Shown here: piece after piece, positions 9,201-16,008 of the stretch
Position numbering within the stretch: the stretch's first letter is position 1
How the letters are laid out: each line of letters starts with the position of its first letter
DNA from: Streptomyces populi
GTDB lineage: Bacteria; Actinomycetota; Actinomycetes; Streptomycetales; Streptomycetaceae
Assembly (NCBI RefSeq): GCF_002911015.1
Contig: NZ_KZ626869.1
Span: forward strand, 27,131-91,130
Direction: 5' to 3'
Length of the DNA stretch: 64,000 bases
The notes under the pieces: model-generated
Told to the model about the DNA's origin: nothing
The model's input: only the letters and a program-made list of their open reading frames with translations
Databases searched by the model: none
Made by a program: the position numbers and the translations under genes

Positions 9201-9433
9201 AGGACAACCCTCCGCCCCGGCTCGACCTGCCCGGTGTGACCGCCGCGCACCTGCGCCAGCCGTACGCAGCCCTTCCCGTGGAACTGCACCTCGAGGTGTG
9301 GCCTGACGAGAACGGCGCGCTCGACGTGGTGCTCTCGTTCCGGCGTGCCGCCGTCACCGAGACCACCGCGCTGAATCTGCTCAAGGGCTACCACGACCGT
9401 CTCGCCCTGATCGCCGCGGGAGCCGCGACATGA
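6230..9433 (+). CDS. NRPS, adenylation-carrier-condensation (A-PCP-C)
   Basis: A 1067-residue NRPS with the unusual order A-PCP-C: it loads one amino acid and joins it to a partner presented on another protein. Adenylation motifs are FFTSGTTGRPKG (near 181), GYGPVEST, YRTGD, RQVKIRGNRVEP and the Lys in DRGKLDD. My by-eye code is D-A-L-W-I-G-G-V-F-K, close to the published valine code, so a branched aliphatic amino acid is a reasonable guess. The carrier Ser is in DLGGSSLQ (near 582); a Gly-Thr-Asp repeat linker follows; the condensation domain has an intact HHIAFDG (near 784). GTG 6230 is preceded by AAGGGAG at ideal spacing; an upstream GTG at 6158 lacks one. Codon 50 is TTA. The P450 start overlaps the stop (ATGA). 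Confidence 0.9.
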   Translation: MLQSNAVRTEGVVGESPGEGLHDVFAAQARARPRRTALITRNTRVSYGELDARAEELADGLAAAGVGRGHVVPILLSRSVDLVATLLAVLKLGAAYALLDPDWPPTRLDAVVEQLRPPLVVGGPGAAEGLSAPLWTPAVGGTGGRTTDGGTDGDGEERPARRPVVAVRGRDACCVFFTSGTTGRPKGVITPHRATARLFGPDTFARFDRDTVVPLAAALPWDAFSLELWAALYNGGTGVLIDEPFLTAEALRTMVTDHGVNTVWLTSSLFNLMVDEDLTALSGLSQVIIGGERLSVRHVGRFLDRFPDTALINGYGPVESTVFTTTHRITAADCARPDGIPLGRPVPGTSVLILRDGSPRAAGEPGEICVAGDGLALGYLGEPALTAEKFISVDIGGERVRLYRTGDLGTRDENGTVEFRGRIDRQVKIRGNRVEPAEVERQIEHLVPYVADCRVVPRWNEPAGAFELVAFCVPGTAGNGPPDVPAVLALHLPAYQRPAHIAFVDSFPLTDRGKLDDRALLASVPGPRAEDHHVPAGGHQGPAEDRRGPVGDPLVRLVAEAFAEVLGRAAVPAHTSFFDLGGSSLQAARVCTRVRGRTGRPVPLSSLYEHASAERLGSWLRSARGTDGTDGTDGTARGTDGTARGADVVPQPSDGIPLTAMELVFLTRHLTAPQDRSGYCLMVWHLDGPLDQDRLEGAVAAVHERHQVLRTAFRADPRPHAEVTDICAPPLELLDARPTTDEAVAALRQLFDEPLEPQDADLWRAALVPVTETRGRLFGLLVHHIAFDGRSESVLARDLSDAYAGREPRPAPPTLAERARLTTAATALTDRAGRAERAREELLDVPPIRWPERPGPGETGVGHLDVSVPADLTAGLDTTGTALGASRFVVLLSAWADILAEVCGQRDFAVGVPVAERTVPELEETVGCLIGMMPVRLRGDAVDGGESGVRETGAVVHRAFTRSDVPFTDLTQSAGTASGRPPVFQCLFALQDNPPPRLDLPGVTAAHLRQPYAALPVELHLEVWPDENGALDVVLSFRRAAVTETTALNLLKGYHDRLALIAAGAAT
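8102..8160 (+). repeat. Tandem 9-base repeat in an NRPS interdomain linker
   Basis: GGCACGGAC occurs three times in tandem and then in longer units mixed with GGCACTGCGCG. It encodes a Gly-Thr-Asp rich flexible linker between the carrier and condensation domains. Such repeats can vary in copy number between strains without changing the frame. Confidence 0.8.
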
Positions 9434-10617
9434 CCGTGATCACCTATTCCCCCGCCGATGTCGTCGACCCGGACCTGCACGCCTCCGGCGAGGTGTTCGG
9501 GCTGTGGCGCTGGATGCGGCAGCACACCCCGGTCCACTGGCACGAACCGGGCGACCTGCCGGGCTTCTGGTCGCTCACCCGCTACGACGACATCCGGCAG
9601 GTGTACCAGGACCCGGCCGTCTTCAGTTCGGCCCGGGGCGTCCTGCTGCGGCCGGTGGACCTGGGTGAGGACCCCGGCAGCGGCCGGACCATGGCCCTCA
9701 CCGACCCGCCCCGGCACCGCGCCCTGCGCGGGCAGGTGGCCGACCGGTTCAGCGAGCGCTGTGCCCGGTCCCTGGCGGACGAGATGCGCGCCGAGATCCG
9801 CTCGGTGGTGACCCGTGCCGTCGAGGCGGGCAGCTGCGACGTGGTCCACGACATCGGGGCCCGCCTCTCCGGTTACAACATCGGCAGACTGCTCGGGGTG
9901 CCGCCGGAGGACCGCGAACAACTGCTGACCTGGACCACGGAGGCGTTCGAGTCCGGCAAACCCCTCACCAGCCATCTCGCGCTGATGCGCTACTTCATCG
10001 ACATGATGTACGCGCGGATGGAGAAGCCCGCCGACGACGCGATGGGCATGTTCGTGGACAACGAGGTCCAGGGCGAGCTGCTGACCGAGACCGAGATCCT
10101 GCTGAGCTGCGAGAACCTCGTCGGGGCGTCGGAGAACGCGGGGCTGTCGATGGCCTCGGGGATCCTCGCCCTCGCCGGGCATCCGCGGCAGTGGCAGCGG
10201 CTGGTGCGGGAGCGGGACGACGAGCTCCTGCGGACCGCGGCGGAAGAGGTGCTGCGGTGGACGAGCAGCGCCACGCACAGCATGCGGACGGCCACGACGG
10301 ACACCGTCGTCGGGGGCAGGCGCATCGCGGCCGGGGACCGGGTGGTGCTGTGGATCCCCTCGGCCAACCGGGACGGGTCGGTGTTCACCGAACCCGAGCG
10401 GTTCGACCTGGGCCGGCAGCCCAACCGTCATCTGGCCCTGGGCACGGGTGAACACGTCTGCATCGGGAGCACCATGGCCCGCCACCAGATGCGGATGCTC
10501 CTGGAGACGCTCGTGGAGTCGGTCGCCGTCGTCGAGCCGGCCGGAGACGTGGAGCCGCTGCGTTCGATCACGGTGAACGGCCCGGCGCACGCCGCCGTGC
10601 GCCTGGTCGCCCGCTGA
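9430..10617 (+). CDS. Cytochrome P450 of the NRPS/PKS cluster
   Basis: A soluble 395-residue bacterial P450, probably a tailoring oxygenase acting on the product or on a carrier-bound amino acid. The heme-binding loop is ALGTGEHVCIGSTMARHQ with the axial Cys; the ExxR of the K-helix is in EEVLRW. The I-helix reads LVGASENAGLSMASG, where the usual acid-alcohol pair (E/D-T) is E-N, so the conserved Thr is replaced by Asn. Its ATG overlaps the NRPS stop, so both are co-translated and the P450 likely works on that NRPS or its product. A perfect 13-bp hairpin ends the operon. No ferredoxin is encoded next to it. Confidence 0.93.
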   Translation: MTVITYSPADVVDPDLHASGEVFGLWRWMRQHTPVHWHEPGDLPGFWSLTRYDDIRQVYQDPAVFSSARGVLLRPVDLGEDPGSGRTMALTDPPRHRALRGQVADRFSERCARSLADEMRAEIRSVVTRAVEAGSCDVVHDIGARLSGYNIGRLLGVPPEDREQLLTWTTEAFESGKPLTSHLALMRYFIDMMYARMEKPADDAMGMFVDNEVQGELLTETEILLSCENLVGASENAGLSMASGILALAGHPRQWQRLVRERDDELLRTAAEEVLRWTSSATHSMRTATTDTVVGGRRIAAGDRVVLWIPSANRDGSVFTEPERFDLGRQPNRHLALGTGEHVCIGSTMARHQMRMLLETLVESVAVVEPAGDVEPLRSITVNGPAHAAVRLVAR

Positions 10618-10631
10618 GCGGGACGGCCGGC

Positions 10632-10673
10632 GGCTGGGGTCCGGCCGTCGCCGTGGATGCCCGGACCCCAGCC
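10632..10673 (+). terminator. Terminator after the NRPS-P450 operon
   Basis: Perfect 13-bp inverted repeat, GGCTGGGGTCCGG and its complement, separated by 16 bases, starting 15 bases after the P450 stop. There is no T-run, as is common in Streptomyces. Confidence 0.8.
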
Positions 10674-10760
10674 CGGGTCGCCCTTCCCGGGCCTCCCGGG
10701 CTTCCCGTCCCTTTCATCTGTCCCGTCCTCCCCGCCCTCCCCGTCCTTCCCCTCCTTCGG

Positions 10761-12002
10761 TCAGGCCGCTGACACGTTCTCGTTCCCGGCGGGCTCGGAC
10801 GGGGTCCGCACGGCGTCCTGCCGACGCTGCGCCAGGCGGACGGCGAACGGTGCCGCCAGACCGGTCAGCGCGAACATGGCTCCCACGACGTACCACCCGG
10901 GGCGGCCCCAGGTGATGCAGAGCGCGATCAGCAGCCCCGGTCCGAAGGCCTCGGCCAGCCCCGCTCCCAGACCGAACACACCCAGGTACTGGCCGGTGGC
11001 GTGCCGCGGGGCGAAGGCGAAGGACACCTCGAAACCGGCGGCGGAGTACCACAGTTCGCCGACGGTGTGGATCACCGCCGCGACCAGGAGCAGCGTCGCG
11101 GCGGCCCACGCCGGTGTTCCGGCGGACAGCGAGATCAGCGAGCAGGAGACGAGGAAGGCCACGCCCGCCCGGCGGTAGGCGGTTCCGCCGGCCGAGGCGG
11201 AGACTATGCTGCGGCTCGCTCTCACCTGGAACGCGACGACGATGACGGTGCTGGTGAGGATCGTGCCCGAGATGAGCCAGCGCGGAGCGGCGGTGGCACC
11301 GACCAGCCAGAGCGGGATGCCGACGGTGAGGACCTTGAACTGGACGGCCATGACGCCGTCGAGGGCGGTGAGCAGCAGGTAGGGGTGGTCACGGAGGGCG
11401 ATCCAGCGGGGGCCGCCGTCGGCGGGGACCGGCGCGACCGGCGGAAGCAGGGTCAGGAACACCGCGCAGACCACGAAGGCGAACGCGTTGCCCAGGACCA
11501 TCAGCTGGTACGCGGTGAGGGTGCCGACCTGGACCACCCAGCCCGCCAGCACCGCGCCGAGGGAGATGCCGACGTTGGTCACCGCGCGCAGATAGGCCCG
11601 GAACTCCTGCGGCCGGTCCCCTCCGTAGTGTCTGACGAGCGGGCTGTGGGCGGCGACTCCGGCCGTCTTCGCCCCGGCGGCCGCGCAGACCGCGAGCACG
11701 AACGGCCAGAAGCTGTCCGCCAGTACGAAACCGGCCGTGGCCAGCGCCTGCACCACGAGCGTGGCCCGGTAGACGCCGCGCGCTCCGTACCGGTCCGCCA
11801 GATGACCGACCGTGACCCCCAGGGTCAGCGCGACGAGCCCGGCCGATCCGAGACCGAGTCCCACCTGGTCCGCCGGAAGGTGCACCGCCTCGGTGAAGTA
11901 CAGCACTCCGGCGGTCAGATAGAGACCGGTGCCGATGGTGTGGACGAACTCCGAAGCCGCGAGGACACGCTGCGGCCGGGTATCCGGAACCAGACGGGAC
12001 AT
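10761..12002 (-). CDS. MFS transporter
   Basis: A 413-residue integral membrane protein of the major facilitator superfamily with about 12 hydrophobic segments, for example TGLYLTAGVLYFTEAV, GLVALTLGVTVGHLADR (the loop 2-3 GxLaDRxG motif) and the terminal GAMFALTGLAAPFAV. It probably exports a small molecule; its place beside the NRPS/PKS genes suggests product export or self-resistance, though it is a separate transcript converging on the P450. The start is the ATG at 12002, with GGAG eight bases upstream; a GTG at 12008 is too close to that site. Substrate cannot be told. Confidence 0.88.
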   Translation of the reverse strand: MSRLVPDTRPQRVLAASEFVHTIGTGLYLTAGVLYFTEAVHLPADQVGLGLGSAGLVALTLGVTVGHLADRYGARGVYRATLVVQALATAGFVLADSFWPFVLAVCAAAGAKTAGVAAHSPLVRHYGGDRPQEFRAYLRAVTNVGISLGAVLAGWVVQVGTLTAYQLMVLGNAFAFVVCAVFLTLLPPVAPVPADGGPRWIALRDHPYLLLTALDGVMAVQFKVLTVGIPLWLVGATAAPRWLISGTILTSTVIVVAFQVRASRSIVSASAGGTAYRRAGVAFLVSCSLISLSAGTPAWAAATLLLVAAVIHTVGELWYSAAGFEVSFAFAPRHATGQYLGVFGLGAGLAEAFGPGLLIALCITWGRPGWYVVGAMFALTGLAAPFAVRLAQRRQDAVRTPSEPAGNENVSAA

Positions 12003-12165
12003 GGACACGACTCCACGTGACAGAGGGGAAGCAAGGGGCCCCGCAAGTCTGTTGTGGCGTCACTCGCCCTAGCAAGAGCCTCACTTCGGCGGGACGGTGC
12101 CGGTCAGGCCGGGACGGCGGAGTACTTGCGGTCGCCTCGGCGCGGGCCCTCGGGGAACGGCGGTT

Positions 12166-12999
12166 TCACGGCACGGCGCGTCGGAAGGTTCCCGGAGTGA
12201 TGCCGTACGTGCGCTTGAACCAGCGGTGGAAGTGCGCCTGGTCGGAGAAACCGGCGGACGCCGCGGCGTCCGCCGACGACAGGCCGCCGATCAGCAGGTG
12301 CCGTGCCCGGCGCAGCCGCAGCAGGCGTTGGTAGTCGCTCGGCGGCATACCGTACGTCTCCCGGAAGGCGCGGTACACGGCGAAGCGACTGCATCCCGCG
12401 GCTTCGGCCAGATCGGCTGCCGTGAGCGGCTCGAGGAACGCCTCGTCCAGCAGGGCACGGGCCCGGCGGGCGGTCTGACGCTGTGCCCGGCCCCGTAGCG
12501 TCCGCCGGTGCGGAGCACGGGTGGCGCCGCGTTCCGCCATCGCCAGGACGGCCGTGGTCAGGAGTTCCTCTCGTGCCAGTCGGCCGGAGCGGCCCACCAG
12601 TGCGGCGTGCAGGTCCGCCAGGGCGCCCGTGAGTACGGGATCGGTCAGGACGGGGCGCAGGAACAGCGGCATCCCGTCGGCGCGTCCGTCGGAGGCGTCG
12701 GCGAGTATCTCGCGGACGACCGAGGGACCGATGTGCACGATGCGGTACTGATAGCCCGACTCCGCCGCGGTGCGGCCGTCGTGCACCTCGTCGGGGTTGA
12801 AGGCCATGACCATGCCGGCGCCACTGGTGTGGTCCGCTCCCCGGCAGTGGAACCTCTGCGCACCGATGTCGGTGATGCCGAAGGAGTAGGTGTCATGGCT
12901 GTGACGGGGATACACGTGATCGAAGAAGTGCGCGTGCATGGCCTCCAGCGGGCGGGTGCCGTCACGCCAGTACCGCGCCCATCCGCTCCCCGTTCCCAT
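12166..12999 (-). CDS. AraC family transcriptional regulator
   Basis: A 277-residue regulator with an N-terminal cupin-type sensor half (HSHDTYSFGITDIGAQRFHC, then NPDEVHDG) and a C-terminal double helix-turn-helix (LTAADLAEAAGCSRFAVYRAF, ADAAASAGFSDQAHFHRWFK, ending ITPGTFRRA). It is divergent from the EamA transporter gene with only about 60 bases between the starts, the usual layout of an AraC activator and its transporter target. ATG 12999 gives the normal length; no clear ribosome site precedes it. The inducer is unknown. Confidence 0.92.
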   Translation of the reverse strand: MGTGSGWARYWRDGTRPLEAMHAHFFDHVYPRHSHDTYSFGITDIGAQRFHCRGADHTSGAGMVMAFNPDEVHDGRTAAESGYQYRIVHIGPSVVREILADASDGRADGMPLFLRPVLTDPVLTGALADLHAALVGRSGRLAREELLTTAVLAMAERGATRAPHRRTLRGRAQRQTARRARALLDEAFLEPLTAADLAEAAGCSRFAVYRAFRETYGMPPSDYQRLLRLRRARHLLIGGLSSADAAASAGFSDQAHFHRWFKRTYGITPGTFRRAVP

Positions 13000-13066
13000 G
13001 GGCTCATTTTGACCCGCGCACCAGCGTTCAAGCCAGGCGGGGCACCGGTCCCGCAGAGTCGTGGCC

Positions 13067-14059
13067 ATGGAAACACGGAGATGGACGAACAGCCCGTATC
13101 TGCAACTGTCGATGACCATGGTGCTCTGGGGGAGCGCCTTCTCGAGCTCCAAAGCGGTCGTGGAACACGTTCCCCACTCCGTGGGCGCCTTCTTACGATT
13201 CGGCGGCGCCGCCGTCGCCCTGCTCCTGGCCGTCCGGCTGTTCGGCGGCCGCGGGACGCGCGTCCCGGCGCGCAGCGCACGGCGTGCGGCAGGGGCGGGC
13301 GTGCTGGGCGTCTTCGCCTACAACGGCTTCTTCTTCTGGGGCCTGTCGCTGGCCCCCTCCCTGGACGCCGGCATCCTCATCCCTGTCATGAGCCCCGTGC
13401 TCACCAGCGCGTTCCTGCTGGTGACCGGCAAGGAGCGGGCGGGATGGGCCCGGACGGCGGGCCTGGCCCTGGGGCTCCTCGGCGCGGTGGTCTTCTTCCT
13501 CGGCGCCGGGGGCGGTGCGCAGGGAGGTTCGTCCCGGCTCTGGGGTGATGCGCTGTTCCTCGTGAGCGCGGTGTGCTGGGCCTCGTACACACTGGTGGGC
13601 CCCCGTGTCCTGTCCGGAGTCGAACCGCTGCGCGCCACCACGTACGCGACCTGCGCGGGTGCCCTGCTGCTGGGTGTCCTCGCCGCACCCGACCTGGCGG
13701 AAGTCCGGTGGAGCGAGGTGCCGTCCGGTGTCTGGCTGAACTCCGTGTACCTCGCCGTGGGCGCCGCGGCCGTGGCCAACCTGTTCTACTACCGAGGGGT
13801 GGCCTCCGTGGGGCCCGCGAACGCCTCCCTCATGATGTTCAGCGTTCCTGTGGTCAACACCCTGTGCGCCACGTTCTTCCTCGGCGAGTCCTTCGGCCGG
13901 TTGCAGGGAGCGGGGGCGCTGATCCTGCTCGCGGGAGCCGCTCTCGCCGTCACCCAGGGCAGGCTGCCCGGACGCAGGGCCGCCTCCGCCCGGCCGCGGG
14001 CCTCGACGGCCGCGGCCACGGCCGGCCGGAGCGGCCCGCGGGGTGAAGCGGCGGGGTGA
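13067..14059 (+). CDS. EamA/DMT family transporter
   Basis: A ten-helix drug/metabolite transporter of about 330 residues made of two EamA repeats; helices such as MVLWGSAFSSSKAVVEH, GVLGVFAYNGFFFWGLSL and LILLAGAALAVTQG are clear. It likely exports a metabolite or amino acid under control of the divergent AraC regulator. GTG 13061 is an alternative start two codons upstream. The leucine codon at 13193-13195 is TTA, so translation may depend on the bldA tRNA. The last 30 residues are Ala/Arg-rich and probably cytosolic. Confidence 0.9.
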   Translation: METRRWTNSPYLQLSMTMVLWGSAFSSSKAVVEHVPHSVGAFLRFGGAAVALLLAVRLFGGRGTRVPARSARRAAGAGVLGVFAYNGFFFWGLSLAPSLDAGILIPVMSPVLTSAFLLVTGKERAGWARTAGLALGLLGAVVFFLGAGGGAQGGSSRLWGDALFLVSAVCWASYTLVGPRVLSGVEPLRATTYATCAGALLLGVLAAPDLAEVRWSEVPSGVWLNSVYLAVGAAAVANLFYYRGVASVGPANASLMMFSVPVVNTLCATFFLGESFGRLQGAGALILLAGAALAVTQGRLPGRRAASARPRASTAAATAGRSGPRGEAAG

Positions 14060-14210
14060 AGCGGCGTCCGTCCCGGAGCCTCCGAGGTCTCGAGCGCTTC
14101 CGGGGCCGCCCGCTCCACCAGGCACGGCTGGTTCCCCCGCCGGTCGTGACGCTCTCGAGTCCTGCCGGTGCCACGGTCCGGGGCACTCCCCCGGCCGACG
14201 GGGCGCTGGA

Positions 14211-14240
14211 GTCACCGTCACCGTCACCGTCACCGTCACC
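14211..14240 (+). repeat. Five tandem copies of GTCACC
   Basis: A perfect hexamer microsatellite of five units in non-coding DNA after the EamA gene. No function is suggested by its position. Confidence 0.9.
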
Positions 14241-14312
14241 GGGATCCGGCTCACCCGTATGGATCTGCCGGACTGTGCGCGTAGTGCGTCGGCCTGACGC
14301 TGGAAGCGAACA

Positions 14313-14348
14313 CGTGTGACCGCAGCGGGATCCCGCTGCGGTCACACG
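14313..14348. terminator. 36-bp perfect palindrome, likely terminator
   Basis: An 18-base arm starting CGTGTGACCGCAGCGGGA is followed at once by its exact complement. It would form a very stable hairpin in RNA. It lies 250 bases after the EamA stop and 120 bases before the SRPBCC gene, both on the plus strand, so it probably separates their transcripts. Confidence 0.65.
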
Positions 14349-14470
14349 CATCCGTCGACCCAGGAGAGGCCGCGCTCGCGCGCCGGACGCCCACTGCTGC
14401 CGGGGTCCTCGTTCCGAGGGCACCCCGGCCGAAGACGTCCACGTGCCGCCTGGCCTCCAGGAGCGTGATC

Positions 14471-14929
14471 ATGGCCCGCAACCGCCGTCTGATCCTGAGC
14501 TCGCCGTCCGAGGTCTGGCATCTGCTGTCCGATGGCCACCGTTACGGGGAGTGGGTGACAGGAACTCAGCAGGTCCTCGCCGCAGACCCGCACTGGCCGG
14601 AAGTAGGTGCCCGGCTGAAGGTCCGCGTCGGTGCCGGACCTCTGACCCTCGACGACACCTGCGTCGTCCGCGTCTGCGAGCCGCGACACCGCCTGGAACT
14701 GGAAGCGAAGGCGGATCCCTTCGGCGCCGCGCGCATCGCCATGAAGTTGATTCCCTGGGGCGAGCACACCCTCCTCACCCTCGACTGGCACCCTCTCCGA
14801 GGACCCGGCACCAGGATGCACGGGCTCCCCGTGGACTACGTCGTCGCCGTCCGCAACGGCATGATGCTGACGAAACTGGCTCGAATCGCGGTGCGCGAGC
14901 ACACGCCGGGGGCGTATGCGGCACCTTAG
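14471..14929 (+). CDS. SRPBCC family protein (polyketide cyclase/dehydrase-like)
   Basis: A 152-residue protein with the START/Bet v1-like fold pattern: SSPSEVWHLLSDGHRYGEWV at the N-terminus, alternating strands, and a long C-terminal helix. Members bind hydrophobic ligands in a deep cavity; functions range from lipid binding to aromatic polyketide cyclisation, and nothing in the neighbourhood tells which applies here. ATG 14471 has GGAG seven bases upstream; a GTG at 14465 is too close to it. The gene converges with the DUF4240 gene. Confidence 0.75.
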   Translation: MARNRRLILSSPSEVWHLLSDGHRYGEWVTGTQQVLAADPHWPEVGARLKVRVGAGPLTLDDTCVVRVCEPRHRLELEAKADPFGAARIAMKLIPWGEHTLLTLDWHPLRGPGTRMHGLPVDYVVAVRNGMMLTKLARIAVREHTPGAYAAP

Positions 14930-15009
14930 AGATCCATGGCGGCAGCGAGAACGGGCCTCGGAGGAACCGGATCGACCGGCCCCATGTCGGCCTGTGACGA
15001 GGGCGGTTC

Positions 15010-15603
15010 TCACGCCCCTTCGGACAGTCCCTGGCTCGTGATGTCGCCGAGGCACAGGGCGGCGAGCCGTGGGAGGCGGCTGTGCATCTCGGCCGCGTCG
15101 TCGAAGTCGAAGTCCTCACCCATGTCGTTGCCGTCGCGTGCGGCGGGTCGGCGTGAAGCCTCGTACTCGGTCCACGCCTCGTAGAAGTCCTCTTCGTCGC
15201 CGGTGACGCGCCCGAACGCGCGGGCGGCGGCGTAGTTGGTCATCTCGTCGAACAGCGCTTCGTCGCGGTGCGCCCCGGCTGCGGCGATCACCGCCGGGTG
15301 CTCGGCGAGCCGGTCCGGAACGGCCGCCGCCTTCTCGTACCAGTCGCGGCCCTGCGCGATGAGGCCCGCGCGGAAGTCCATGAAGCTGTCGTCCGAGCAG
15401 CCTCCGCCGATCAGGTAGGCGGCCGCCCACACGTCCCACCGGTACACGGCGCCGCTCGCCTCGTCGAAGCGCTCCTGATAGCGCAGGATGTCTTCCCTGG
15501 TACGGGTGGCCAGCTCATCGGTCAGCACTTCGGCGAACGGTCTGTCCACCGTGGCGGCCGAGCGTGCGGCTTCGATCGTGGTCCAGAACTCAGTGGTGTC
15601 CAT
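15010..15603 (-). CDS. DUF4240 domain-containing protein
   Basis: A 197-residue cytosolic protein matching the DUF4240 pattern: an N-terminal MDTTEFWTTIEAA, a middle YRWDVWAAAYLIGGGCSDDSF and DFRAGLIAQGRDWYE, and an acidic C-terminus. The family is common in actinobacteria and has no known activity. The chosen ATG gives the canonical MDxxxFW start; the open frame continues upstream but the added residues are Arg-rich and unlike the family. No ribosome site is evident. It forms a single-gene unit. Confidence 0.8.
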   Translation of the reverse strand: MDTTEFWTTIEAARSAATVDRPFAEVLTDELATRTREDILRYQERFDEASGAVYRWDVWAAAYLIGGGCSDDSFMDFRAGLIAQGRDWYEKAAAVPDRLAEHPAVIAAAGAHRDEALFDEMTNYAAARAFGRVTGDEEDFYEAWTEYEASRRPAARDGNDMGEDFDFDDAAEMHSRLPRLAALCLGDITSQGLSEGA

Positions 15604-16008
15604 GAGGGGGCACTGTGCCACCCGGGTCTGACAACGGCGCCTGGCGTTCGCGTCCGTGCGCCGGTCCGGCCGGGCGGACCCGCGCGGCACGGACCGGCGC
15701 CTACCGCATCCGCCGTACGGCCCGGTACTGGCGTAGCAGCACTCCCAGCAGAGCCGGTTCTGCAGAGTACGAGTTCGCCTCCGCCGACGGAGACGGCCCT
15801 CGCCTCGGCCGATCGAAGACACCGTCAGGCGCCGTTCCCACGGACGAGGTTGACGATCTCCTGGACAAGTAGGAGGGCGGCGCTGTCCGGACAGGGGCGA
15901 GGCGGCGCGAGCACGACGCGCGGGCGGCGTGGAGCTCCTGGCGGGCAGCGGTGGTCTTGGCCATGACCCCGTCCGCCAGGAGCTCCGTCGCCGTGCGGTC
16001 CGCGGGAC
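15604..16008. other. Intergenic region, nothing recognised
   Basis: About 400 bases between two minus-strand genes. Presumably carries the DUF4240 promoter and the end of the lamin-tail gene transcript. No convincing gene, RNA or repeat was seen. Confidence 0.5.

Larger units (their letters stand above)
14060..14470. other. Intergenic region with repeat and palindrome
   Basis: About 410 bases without a supported gene. It holds five tandem copies of GTCACC (14211-14240) and a 36-bp perfect palindrome (14313-14348), then the ribosome site GGAG for the gene at 14471. Confidence 0.7.

Noticed and set aside
6377..9394. Open frame of about 1000 codons antisense to the A-PCP-C NRPS
   Set aside because: High-GC third positions keep the antisense frame open; the translation is Gly/Arg/Val-rich with no family features, while the plus strand has full NRPS motifs.
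14211..14240. Possible CRISPR-like repeat
   Set aside because: Five contiguous GTCACC units without spacers; a simple microsatellite.
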